Shown: piece after piece, positions 8,505 to 16,502 of the stretch
Numbering within the stretch: the first letter of the stretch is position 1
How the letters are laid out: every line of letters starts with the position of its first letter
NCBI GenBank assembly: GCA_036001465.1
Contig: DASYUH010000087.1
Span: forward strand, 1 to 40,732
DNA: 40,732 bases
Direction of reading: 5' to 3'
Origin: Candidatus Polarisedimenticolia bacterium
GTDB taxonomy: Bacteria; Acidobacteriota; Polarisedimenticolia; Gp22-AA2
Position numbers and translations under genes: made by a program
The notes under the pieces: model-generated
Told to the model about the DNA's origin: nothing
Databases searched by the model: none
What the model saw: only the letters and a program-made list of their open reading frames with translations

Positions 8505-8669
8505 ATGGAATTGACGATCGAAGTCCTGGAGGAGCGGATCGCGCCGAGCGTCACGGGCACCGGAGGGTACGACGGCCAGCCCGGGAATCAGTGCAACGCC
8601 GGGCAGAATCCCTCGGGCAGCGCCAATCCCGAGGGAAGCGCGAACCCGGAAGGGAGCGCCAACCCGTAG
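8505..8669 (+). CDS. LEERIAP-leader small peptide 3 (54 aa) with GSANPE repeats
   Basis: A 54-codon gene whose ATG follows AAGGGAGGTGA (8488-8498) at ideal spacing. The leader IEVLEERIAPS (residues 5-15) is identical to that of peptide 1 over this stretch. The tail contains PGNQ at 26-29, the only cysteine of the three peptides (C30), and a short tandem repeat of the hexapeptide GSANPE (2.7 copies, residues 38-54). The repeat copies differ mostly at third codon positions (GGC/GGA/GGG for Gly, GCC/GCG for Ala, AAT/AAC for Asn, GAG/GAA for Glu), which points to selection on the peptide sequence. It lies about 100 bases after peptide 2 and 78 bases before the M50-HlyD start. The function is unknown; it is probably exported and/or trimmed by the downstream protein. 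Confidence 0.8.
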   Translation: MELTIEVLEERIAPSVTGTGGYDGQPGNQCNAGQNPSGSANPEGSANPEGSANP

Positions 8670-8685
8670 GAGCAGGCTTGGTAAT

Positions 8686-8729
8686 CCGGCCCCGTGGCCG
8701 GCCACCGGGCGGTTGAGGCGGTGGCCGGC
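8686..8729 (+). promoter_or_regulatory. mutually exclusive hairpins before the M50-HlyD gene
   Basis: A perfect 11-bp inverted repeat, GCCGGCCACCG (8697-8707) and CGGTGGCCGGC (8719-8729), separates the three peptide genes from the transporter-like gene. An alternative 6-bp stem, CCGGCC-CCGT-GGCCGG (8686-8701), shares bases with its left arm, so both cannot form together. This layout could partially terminate or process the transcript, giving more peptide than exporter. No T-run follows. The regulatory role is inference. Confidence 0.45.
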
Positions 8730-8747
8730 GCGGGACGCGAGGCGATC

Positions 8748-10967
8748 ATGGAGATGCAACCCGCGCGGCTCAGAGACGACCTCGTCTTCAGCACCCAGGA
8801 GACGCCCGAAGGGCTCTTCCACATCGTCAAGGATCCTTCGACGGGCCGGTTCTTCCGATTCCGCGAAGCCGAGTTTTTCATCCTCAAGCACCTCGAGAGC
8901 GCGGCCGACCCCGGGACCATCCGCGCGAAGCTGGAAACGGAGTGCGCCGCCGCGGTGCCTCCCGGCGCGGTCGAGCGGTTCATCGACAGGATCCGATCGC
9001 TCGGCCTCATCGCGGGGCTGGAGACGGGAACGGGCCGGCCCGCGGAAAGCCGCGGCAGGATCCGCGGCAATCCCCTCTATCTGAGGGTCAAGGTCTGCGA
9101 TCCGGATCGGCTCTTCGGCGCTCTCGCCCCGAGACTCGGGTTCTTCTTCACACCGGCCTTCCTGCTGAGCGCGACGGTCCTGATCCTCGCCACGATCGGG
9201 TGGAGCGTCGCGCACACTCAGGAGCTCGCCCAGGATCTCGGCCGGCTCCTGCAGCCGCCGGTCCTTCTGTTCGCCTGGTTGATGGTGTTCGCAGTCACAA
9301 TCCTGCACGAATCGGCTCACGGAATCACGTGCAAACGGTTCGGCGGCGGCGTGCACGAGGTGGGGGTCATGCTGATCTACCTGCAGCTCGCGTTCTACTG
9401 CAACGTCAGCGATGCCTGGCTCTTTCCGCAGAAGGCGAAGAGGCTCTGGGTCACTTTCTCCGGAGCGTTCTTCGAGCTGTTCCTGTGGGCCCTGGCGACG
9501 GTGACTTGGCGCATCACGGAGCCGGACACGTGGTTGCACCTGGCGGCCCTGGTCGTGATGGCGACCTCGGGAGTGAAGTGCCTGTTCAACCTCAATCCGT
9601 TGATCAAGCTGGACGGCTACTACCTCCTGAGCGATTTCCTGGACGTCCCGAACCTCAGGTCCAAGGCGTTCGCGTATCTCGGGAACTTCTTCGGGCGGCT
9701 GTGGGGCCGCCCGCCCTCGGGGACGGGCAACGCGACGCCGCGCGAGAAACGGATCTTCATCGTCTACGGTCTGCTGGCTTCCGTGTTCTCCTTCCTGATG
9801 CTCGGGCTGATCCTGCTGCACATCCAGGATCGCCTCGTGGCGCGTTACCAGGGTATCGGGTTCCTCATCTTCGCCGCGATCGTCGCGATCCTCTTTCGCA
9901 ACCCCCTTCGCCGGCTCCTGTCCCGGCCGGTCGCCGCGCTCGCGCCCACCGGCGCCGCGTCGATCTGGAAACGCCGTCCCGTGAGAGCGTCACTTCTCCT
10001 GGCGGCGGTTTTCGCGGCCGCCTGCTTCGGGCGCATGCCCCTCAAGGTCTCCGGTGAGTTCAAGATCATGCCTTCGCAGAACGCCGACATCGTCGCCCTG
10101 ACGGACGGCGTCATCGAGGAGGTGCCGGTGGAGGAAGGGGCTCGAGTCGGGCCGGGCGATCTGATCGCGCGCATCTCCGACCGTGACTGGCGGGCGGAGC
10201 TCGAGAAGACCGAGGCGGAAATCCAGGAAAGACGGGCCACGCTCCGGGTGCTCCAGGAAAGGAGGGTGAGCGCCGGGGCCGCCGTCGAGAAGGGTCAGGA
10301 ACGTCTCAAATACGGACGTGTCGCCTACCGCAGGCTGCAGACCCTGAGCAAACAGGGGCTGGTGTCGGCCAGGGAATTCGATGAAGCCGCGGAGCAGGTC
10401 GCGGTGAGGGGCAAGGAGCTGGACGAGTCCCGTTCCGCACTCAAGGGGGCCGGCGACGACGTCGAGGCGAACGAGGCGGCCGTGGCCCGCCTGGAGACGC
10501 AGCGCGAGTATATCGAAGGGCAGATTCGCCTCCTGGGGCTCGTGACGCCGCACGCCGGCGTGGTCGCCACCCCCCGGATGAAGGAAAAGATCGGCCAGTA
10601 CGTGAAGAAGGGAGATCTGGTCGCCAAGGTTCTCGAGCTCAGCACGGTCACGGCCGAGATCGAGATTCCCGAGAGGGAGATCGCCGACGTGCGCGTGGGT
10701 CAGAGCGTCCTTCTGAAGGCGCGCGCGCTGGCGGGGCGGACATTCTCGGGGACGGTGACCGCCATCGCTCCGGCCGTCGCGTCGGCGGAAGGGCAGCCGT
10801 GGCTCAAGGTCGTCCGCGTCACTACGGCCCTGGACAACGCCGACCAACTCCTCAAGGCGGAGATGACCGGGACCGCGAAGATCATCTGCGGCCGGAGGTC
10901 GGTCCTCGACCTCCTGACACGCCGGCTGGCGCGCTATTTCCGCGTCGAATTCTGGTCGTGGTGGTGA
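8748..10967 (+). CDS. PqqD-like / M50 zinc metalloprotease / HlyD adaptor fusion (peptide processing and export)
   Basis: 739 residues from ATG 8748; an upstream GTG at 8694 would place the coding region inside the hairpin arms. Residues about 10-92 resemble a PqqD-like winged helix, the fold used to bind leader peptides. A multi-pass membrane region follows, with the M50 site-2-protease signature HESAH at 187-191 and the second metal-ligand motif NPLIKLDGYY at 283-292 (D289). Residues about 430-739 form a HlyD/RND-type periplasmic adaptor: two lipoyl half-motifs (about 445-475 and 600-630) flank a long coiled coil (about 480-597). Related PqqD-M50-HlyD proteins are annotated as putative peptide zinc metalloproteases. 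No ABC ATPase or TolC gene is adjacent. Context suggests it recognises the LEERIAP leaders, cleaves them and passes the tails outward; this is inference. Confidence 0.85.
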   Translation: MEMQPARLRDDLVFSTQETPEGLFHIVKDPSTGRFFRFREAEFFILKHLESAADPGTIRAKLETECAAAVPPGAVERFIDRIRSLGLIAGLETGTGRPAESRGRIRGNPLYLRVKVCDPDRLFGALAPRLGFFFTPAFLLSATVLILATIGWSVAHTQELAQDLGRLLQPPVLLFAWLMVFAVTILHESAHGITCKRFGGGVHEVGVMLIYLQLAFYCNVSDAWLFPQKAKRLWVTFSGAFFELFLWALATVTWRITEPDTWLHLAALVVMATSGVKCLFNLNPLIKLDGYYLLSDFLDVPNLRSKAFAYLGNFFGRLWGRPPSGTGNATPREKRIFIVYGLLASVFSFLMLGLILLHIQDRLVARYQGIGFLIFAAIVAILFRNPLRRLLSRPVAALAPTGAASIWKRRPVRASLLLAAVFAAACFGRMPLKVSGEFKIMPSQNADIVALTDGVIEEVPVEEGARVGPGDLIARISDRDWRAELEKTEAEIQERRATLRVLQERRVSAGAAVEKGQERLKYGRVAYRRLQTLSKQGLVSAREFDEAAEQVAVRGKELDESRSALKGAGDDVEANEAAVARLETQREYIEGQIRLLGLVTPHAGVVATPRMKEKIGQYVKKGDLVAKVLELSTVTAEIEIPEREIADVRVGQSVLLKARALAGRTFSGTVTAIAPAVASAEGQPWLKVVRVTTALDNADQLLKAEMTGTAKIICGRRSVLDLLTRRLARYFRVEFWSWW

Positions 10968-11104
10968 ACCTCCGGGCTCCCGCGGTCCGATCTGGGGGGG
11001 GGAGACGGAATATCGTATTCTCGAGGTTGCATTTTGGCCGCCGGAGCGTACTCTTCGGGGAGTCGAGGAAACAGGCTGCCCGACCGGTACTTGGAGGCGT
11101 CGCC

Positions 11105-12313
11105 ATGCGAACCGCTCTCTCGTGTGCTTTGCTGTTCGTTCTCGCATCACGGATTCCCGCAGGCGCCCAGGATTGCTTGCCGCACTGGGACGCGAGCCAG
11201 CTGGTGGGGACCCCGGGGATGCCGGCTGAAGTCCGGAGTCTGGTGGAGTTCGACGACGGGTCCGGCGCGGGGCTGTACGCCGGCGGTTTCTTCCTCACGG
11301 CGGGCGGCCTCCCCGCCGCCCACATCGCCCGCTGGGACGGGCAATCCTGGTCCGAGGTGGGCGGCGGCACCGACGGGGCCGTCCTCGCCACGGCGGTCTT
11401 CGACGATGGCCGCGGTCCGGCGCTGTATGCCGCAGGGAACTTCCTCGAGGCGGGCGGGGTCCCGGCCAACCGCATCGCCCGGTGGGACGGACGGCAGTGG
11501 TCGCCGCTCGGGGATGGCCTCAACGGCGAAGTCCGGGCCCTCGCGACCTTCGACGGGCCGGATGGTCCGGCGTTATACGCCGGCGGACTGTTCACCGCGG
11601 CGGGAGGGACGGTCGCGCTGGGAGTCGCCAGATGGGACGGGACCTCCTGGTCCGCGCTCGATAACGGAGGCGTCAACGGATACGTCCTGGCGCTGAAGGT
11701 ATACCAGGAGCGCGGCCGTCCCGCCCTGTTCGTCGGCGGGAGCTTTCTCTTCGCAGGCCGCGTCTCGGCCAACAACATCGCCCGCTGGAACGGCCGCGTG
11801 TGGTCCGCGGTCGGCGGCGGATTGTTCGGCTACGGACCCGATCTTTCCGAGGTCCGCGCCCTGGAAGTGTTCGACGCCGGCGCCGGGCCGGAGCTGTACG
11901 CCGGTGGCATCCTGGCCACGGCCGGCAGGCCGAAGGGAATCAGCACCGTCACCATCGCCCGGTGGGACGGAAAAGCCTGGTCCGGCGTCGGAGGCGGCCT
12001 GTTCTATGGCGGCATTCCGGCGACGGCGCGGGCGATGGCGGTCTTCGACGACGGATCCGGAAAGGCGCTGTACGTCGGCGGCCAGTTCACCAGCGCGGGA
12101 GGCCTCGCCGTCGGGAGAATCGCCCGATGGGACGGGACCGCATGGTCGGGGCTGGACGGCGGTGTCAGCGGCGGCCCCGGCGGGATCCCGGCGGTCGACG
12201 CGCTGGCGGTCTTCAACGACGGCGTTCAGGAATCGCTGTTCGTCGGCGGCAGCTTCACCCAGGTCGGCGACGTCCTCGCAAACGATATCGCGACGTGGCG
12301 CGGCTGTCCGTGA
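11105..12313 (+). CDS. secreted seven-repeat propeller protein (IARWDG repeats)
   Basis: 402 residues from ATG 11105, which follows TTGGAGG at good spacing. A short signal peptide ends around RIPAGAQD. The rest is seven units of about 50 residues, each reading roughly ALxVFDDGxGxALYxGGxFxxAGGxxAxxIARWDGxxWSxLGGG. That number fits one closed seven-bladed propeller, with the last blade ending in RGCP. I do not recognise a named family; similar WDG repeats occur in large extracellular proteins of planctomycetes and acidobacteria. It lies 137 bases downstream of the M50-HlyD gene on the same strand, with no strong terminator between them. It may belong to the same system as a surface partner, or simply be a neighbour. 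Confidence 0.75.
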   Translation: MRTALSCALLFVLASRIPAGAQDCLPHWDASQLVGTPGMPAEVRSLVEFDDGSGAGLYAGGFFLTAGGLPAAHIARWDGQSWSEVGGGTDGAVLATAVFDDGRGPALYAAGNFLEAGGVPANRIARWDGRQWSPLGDGLNGEVRALATFDGPDGPALYAGGLFTAAGGTVALGVARWDGTSWSALDNGGVNGYVLALKVYQERGRPALFVGGSFLFAGRVSANNIARWNGRVWSAVGGGLFGYGPDLSEVRALEVFDAGAGPELYAGGILATAGRPKGISTVTIARWDGKAWSGVGGGLFYGGIPATARAMAVFDDGSGKALYVGGQFTSAGGLAVGRIARWDGTAWSGLDGGVSGGPGGIPAVDALAVFNDGVQESLFVGGSFTQVGDVLANDIATWRGCP

Positions 12314-12345
12314 CACGCAATCTCCCTGGGCCGCCCGAACTGGCT

Positions 12346-14046
12346 TCATGGCCCCTCTCCACCAGCCCGACGGAGGAGCTCGTAGACGTCGACGCCGGCC
12401 CGGTCGTCGCCCCCCAGCCAGCGCAGCCGCCCGCCGCCGGGGCCGGAGAGCACGCGCCCGCGCTCGAGGTGGCGCCGCGAGACGAGGACGACGCGGGCGC
12501 CCGCGGTCTCGAGCCCGTCCAGGCAAGCGGCCTCGGGGAACGCCAGGCAGCGCCGCCACAGATCGTAGTAACGCGTGGGGAAAAAGCCCGAGTAGCCGTT
12601 CAAGAGCGGCCGCCCATGGGCGCGCGCCAGCAGCATCTGCTCGGTGACCGCGACGTGATCGGCGAAGTCGAGGCTCGCGGGGAAGGGAATATAGACGGCG
12701 GGGCCGGCTGGAGCGATGCGAGCGACGATGTCCAGCCAGCCACGATGGTCCTCCGTTCGCGGGGGCGCCGCAAAGCCCTGGTCGCGCGGCCAGATCTCGA
12801 TCACGGACGCGCAGGCCAGCGCGGCCAGGAGCGCCGGCCGGTGCCACTTCGCTCTCCATCGCATGCCGCGCAGGCGCTCACCGAGCATCCACAGGCCGTC
12901 GGCCGCCAGCAACACGAGGGCCAGGTCCACGAAGAAGCCGGCCCGATGCAGGTTGCGAACCTCTCCGAAGCCGGGAACAACGGCGGACAGCAGTGCGTGA
13001 AGTGAGACGGGCCCGAGGTGAGCGCGCGGGCCGAAGCTGACGACCAGGGCGGCGCCCGCGAACATCAGGCAGAAGCGCGTCCACCGCCGATCGCGCGACC
13101 AGCGGATGGCTGCCAGGCCCAGCAGCAGCTTCAGCGTTCCGACGAAATACGCGCGATGTCCGTTGTCGGGCACGCGAACGCCGGGAAGCGGGACGAGCTG
13201 CGGCCACGCCACGCGCGCGTAGCGCTCGGCGCCGGCCGAGAGCCTTTCCAAATGGACGGCCGGGCGCGACAGCGCGTGCGCCTTTCGCGCGGCGATCTGA
13301 CCGGCGGCCAGCGGGGCGATGAGGACCGCGAACGCGAGCCCGCCCGCGGCGAGGCCTGCCACCGCCCGCCGGGACCACACCCGGCGATCGCACAGCGCCC
13401 AGCCGGCCAGGAGCAGCACGACGGCCACCAGGACACCGTACTGGCCGCACAGCACGTACGTCACGCCGAGCGCCACGCCGAGCGCGAGGCCGCGCCGCAG
13501 CCCGGGCTCGCCCCCGAAGCGCTCGACCGCCGCCAGCGTCGCGAGGACGCCGGCCAAAGTCACCAGCGGCAGCACGTCGAGGTTCGCGTGCACCGGCGGC
13601 AGCATCACCAGCATGGCGCCGCCCGCCAGCGCGACCGGCCAGGGCCTGCCCAGGCGCTGCAGCAGCCGGCTGCCCGCCAACCCTGTGGCCACGAGAGAGG
13701 CAAGGAGCACCACGTTGTAGGCCGTCACCAGCGAACCGCCCGCGAAGGTCACAGGCGCCGCGGCGATCCCTTGCAGAGGCATCGGCTCGGACAGCGCGAA
13801 CGTATAGGGCGCAGGGTAGAGGATCGGGGCGTTCCAATAGCCGGCGAAGAGATGGGGCAGCCGGTCGAGGTTCCAGCCCAGCTCCCACAAGCAGAAGAAC
13901 GCCACCGTCGGGGCGCGGTCGCCACCGAACGGCACCGTGTCCCCCAAGCGCAACACGAGCGGCCAGGTGGACGCGACCGCCAGCGCGCCGAACACGGCGG
14001 CCTCGACGAGCATCCGGCGCAGCATCGCGGCGGCCGGCGCGTTCAT
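12346..14046 (-). CDS. polytopic membrane protein, GT-C glycosyltransferase-like
   Basis: 566 residues from the ATG at 14046; the frame is open further upstream but that sequence is low-complexity and non-hydrophobic. The protein begins with a hydrophobic helix (AVFGALAVASTWPLVLRL) followed by an acidic periplasmic loop containing GGDRAPTVAFF, then about ten membrane segments and a soluble C-terminal domain of about 150 residues. The loop with WNAPILYPAPYTFALSEPM is characteristic of uncharacterised bacterial membrane proteins related to GT-C glycosyltransferases that use polyprenyl-linked sugars. A glycosyl-transfer role is inferred from this architecture only. It converges on the propeller gene and is divergent from the PQQ-like protein. 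Confidence 0.65.
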   Translation of the reverse strand: MNAPAAAMLRRMLVEAAVFGALAVASTWPLVLRLGDTVPFGGDRAPTVAFFCLWELGWNLDRLPHLFAGYWNAPILYPAPYTFALSEPMPLQGIAAAPVTFAGGSLVTAYNVVLLASLVATGLAGSRLLQRLGRPWPVALAGGAMLVMLPPVHANLDVLPLVTLAGVLATLAAVERFGGEPGLRRGLALGVALGVTYVLCGQYGVLVAVVLLLAGWALCDRRVWSRRAVAGLAAGGLAFAVLIAPLAAGQIAARKAHALSRPAVHLERLSAGAERYARVAWPQLVPLPGVRVPDNGHRAYFVGTLKLLLGLAAIRWSRDRRWTRFCLMFAGAALVVSFGPRAHLGPVSLHALLSAVVPGFGEVRNLHRAGFFVDLALVLLAADGLWMLGERLRGMRWRAKWHRPALLAALACASVIEIWPRDQGFAAPPRTEDHRGWLDIVARIAPAGPAVYIPFPASLDFADHVAVTEQMLLARAHGRPLLNGYSGFFPTRYYDLWRRCLAFPEAACLDGLETAGARVVLVSRRHLERGRVLSGPGGGRLRWLGGDDRAGVDVYELLRRAGGEGP

Positions 14047-14393
14047 TCGCCGACTTCGCCGCGATCGCCGCTCTTCACGAGGACCTTCGAGGGGGACGCG
14101 CTCTACGGACGCCCGGAGCCAGTGTGAACGAACCTGCACTGGTTGGAACTTCCGCTCGGAGCATTCGCGTTCTCTGTGGTGATCATACTCCGAGACGGAA
14201 CCGTTCTCACGCGCGCATTCTTCGGCGCCGCGATCCGCAGGCGGGATGGCGCCGCGCCCGACAGTCGCGCATGCGGCGTCACCATCTTGACGGTGAGTCG
14301 GGGGATGAACACCGAAGCTTGCACTTGCGCAGGCCGGCCACCAACTTGTTTGGGGTGGACCGATGTCACCACCAGGTCCACGGGAGGATCGCC
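14047..14393. promoter_or_regulatory. divergent intergenic region
   Basis: This 347-base spacer lies between the start of the GT-C-like gene (minus) and the PQQ-like propeller gene (plus), and must hold both promoters. A TATGAT box is readable on the minus strand at 14187-14182, suitably placed for the minus-strand gene, but with no good -35. On the plus strand TTGACG occurs near 14287 without a matching -10. I see no convincing RNA gene or conserved small gene here. Confidence 0.3.
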
Positions 14394-16424
14394 ATGGCCG
14401 CCGCATCCGTTCGTCGCACGCTCCTGTCGCTCTCGCTGGTCGCCGCGGTCTGCGCGGCGGCCCATGCCCAGGCCGTTGCGCCCGCTCCGTCCGGAGCGAC
14501 CCCGGCGTGGACGCTCAAGGTGAAGGGAGACATCCGCTGGCAGCAGGTCACGCCGGCGGGCGCGCTCCTCGTCTCGACCGACGCCGCGCTCGCGGCCGTC
14601 GATATCGAGCGCGGGCAGATCGCGTGGGAGAAGCCCGAGCTCGGCGGGCTGCCGGCCGACAGCGTCCGCACGATCGAGGGGTCGCTCCTCATCGAGGCGG
14701 AGCGTCCGGGATTGCTGCTCGTCTTCGACCCGGTGACCGGCGCGGTCGTCTTCGATTCCCGGCGCCTGAACGTGACCCAGGTCACCACCCGTCGTGTGCT
14801 GCCGCAGAGCGGCACCCTGCTCGTCCACGGTCGGCGCGCGGCGGGACCGCCGATCGTGGCGCTGTACGATCTCTCGGCCGGCACGCAGCGCTGGGCCAGT
14901 GAATCGCTCTTCCAGCAAGGCGAGCCCAGGCGAACCGGGTTGGCCGGGCTCATGCAGAACGTGGTTCGCGCGGCCTCGGGATCCACCGCGCTGGAGATCC
15001 TGCAGGCGGGGCCGGACATGATCGTCGTGCACACGCTGACGGGACTGCGGGCGCTCGACGCGCGCACCGGCACTGTGCGCTGGTCCGCCGTGCTGCCCAC
15101 CGCCCGCGCCGGCAACCCCGCGCGGCACGTGCGGCTCTACCCGTCGCGCAAGAAGCACGATCGCCTGTACGTGAGCTTCGACGACCGGCTCATGGCCTAC
15201 GCCCTCGCCGACGGCCGGGCGCTCTGGGCCAGGCCCGCGCTGGTGGAGGGCTGGGTGCACGACATCGTGCAGCACCCGGATGGCATCGTCATCCTCCCGG
15301 AATCACCCCCGGCAGGCGAGGCGACGGGCAGCGTGCGGATCGTGAACGGTATTGTGCAGACGGGGCTGAACGTCGCGCGCTACGAAGATGGGACAACGAT
15401 CGCCGCCAAGCCGCTGCGCATGCGCGGCACCGTGATGGACGCGATGATCGCCGGTGGCTCGGTCGTGCTCGCGGTGGACGCCGAGTCGCGCACGTTCGTG
15501 AACGTGCTGGACGTGGCGACGGCCACCGTGCGCCTGAAAAAGGATGTGAAGATCAAGGGCCGGCTCGACTACGCCGAGCTCACGCCTGCAGGGTTGCTCT
15601 ACATCTCGCGGCCCGACGCCGCGACCAATGCCGAGGTGAACATCATCGATCTCGCGAGCGGCGAGCCCCGCTTCAAGGACGCCATCGAGAGCGGCAGGCC
15701 GTTGAGCTCGGGCGACTACAACGCCGCGCGCTACTCCCTGCATCATGCCGTGGAAGGACGAACGCTCTATGTGTTCGCCAGCCGCGACCACCGGCTGTAC
15801 GCCGTCGATCGCGACAGCGGCACCTTCAAGGCGCTCGGCGGCGAGATCGAGATGCAGGGGGGCGAAGATCCGACCGACATGGAGATCCGGCCCTCGGGGC
15901 TCATCCTCATCGCGCCGCAGAACCTCGTGGTCGTGGCGCGGGATGGGCAGGTGAAGCATCAGACCTATTACCCGGCGCCGCGGCTTCCGGGGCTGCTGCG
16001 CGCGCTCTACGGGATCGAAGCCGTGCGGGCCGGACTGTACGGCGCCGCCGCCTCGGCTTACGGCGACGCCTTCGCCCAGGCATCGCGCACCGCCACGGAT
16101 TCCAACACGCAACGCGCCGCCGGGGAGCTGGCGACGGCATTCACGCAGGGCGGAGCAGAGCTCACCGGCTATTCGCGCCAGGCGGCGGCGCTCGCCTCAA
16201 AGCGCTTCCGGGCGTCGCTCACCGTCCCGGGATCGGTCTTCATGTTGACGCCGGCGCCCGAGGGGAAAGGCAACGTGCTGCTTCAGGTCGCCAAGGACAC
16301 CGCGCAGCCTCGGGCGCTAGTGGATCTGGGCAAGGAGCGCGAGCCGGTGTACGCCGTGGACGACGTCGCCGGCATGCTCTTCCTGCAGACTTCGCCGGGG
16401 ACGCTGGTTGGATACCGGCTGTAA
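14394..16424 (+). CDS. exported PQQ-like beta-propeller protein
   Basis: 676 residues; the ATG at 14394 follows GGGAGGATC seven bases upstream. The N-terminus is a classic signal peptide (RRTLLSLSLVAAVCAAAHAQA). The body consists of PQQ/quinoprotein-type strands such as VDIERGQIAWEKPEL, LDARTGTVRWSAVLP and YALADGRALWARPAL, the Asp-x-x-Ser/Thr-Gly-x-x-x-Trp pattern of PQQ-like repeats, arranged as one or two propellers. Residues about 530-620 form an Ala-rich helical segment before a final strand pair. There is no evidence that it binds PQQ or is an enzyme; many such proteins are structural or scaffold proteins like BamB. It is probably periplasmic or on the surface. Confidence 0.7.
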   Translation: MAAASVRRTLLSLSLVAAVCAAAHAQAVAPAPSGATPAWTLKVKGDIRWQQVTPAGALLVSTDAALAAVDIERGQIAWEKPELGGLPADSVRTIEGSLLIEAERPGLLLVFDPVTGAVVFDSRRLNVTQVTTRRVLPQSGTLLVHGRRAAGPPIVALYDLSAGTQRWASESLFQQGEPRRTGLAGLMQNVVRAASGSTALEILQAGPDMIVVHTLTGLRALDARTGTVRWSAVLPTARAGNPARHVRLYPSRKKHDRLYVSFDDRLMAYALADGRALWARPALVEGWVHDIVQHPDGIVILPESPPAGEATGSVRIVNGIVQTGLNVARYEDGTTIAAKPLRMRGTVMDAMIAGGSVVLAVDAESRTFVNVLDVATATVRLKKDVKIKGRLDYAELTPAGLLYISRPDAATNAEVNIIDLASGEPRFKDAIESGRPLSSGDYNAARYSLHHAVEGRTLYVFASRDHRLYAVDRDSGTFKALGGEIEMQGGEDPTDMEIRPSGLILIAPQNLVVVARDGQVKHQTYYPAPRLPGLLRALYGIEAVRAGLYGAAASAYGDAFAQASRTATDSNTQRAAGELATAFTQGGAELTGYSRQAAALASKRFRASLTVPGSVFMLTPAPEGKGNVLLQVAKDTAQPRALVDLGKEREPVYAVDDVAGMLFLQTSPGTLVGYRL

Positions 16425-16502
16425 CACGTGATGGTCTGTCCATAGGTCTCGCGCACGGGGTGCTCGCAGCACGCTCCTCCGCATTCCAGCTCCCTCGGGC
16501 GG

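Noticed and set aside
8694-8747. Upstream GTG start for the PqqD-M50-HlyD protein
   Set aside because: The extension runs through the 11-bp inverted repeat, has no Shine-Dalgarno and adds low-complexity residues; ATG 8748 is preferred.
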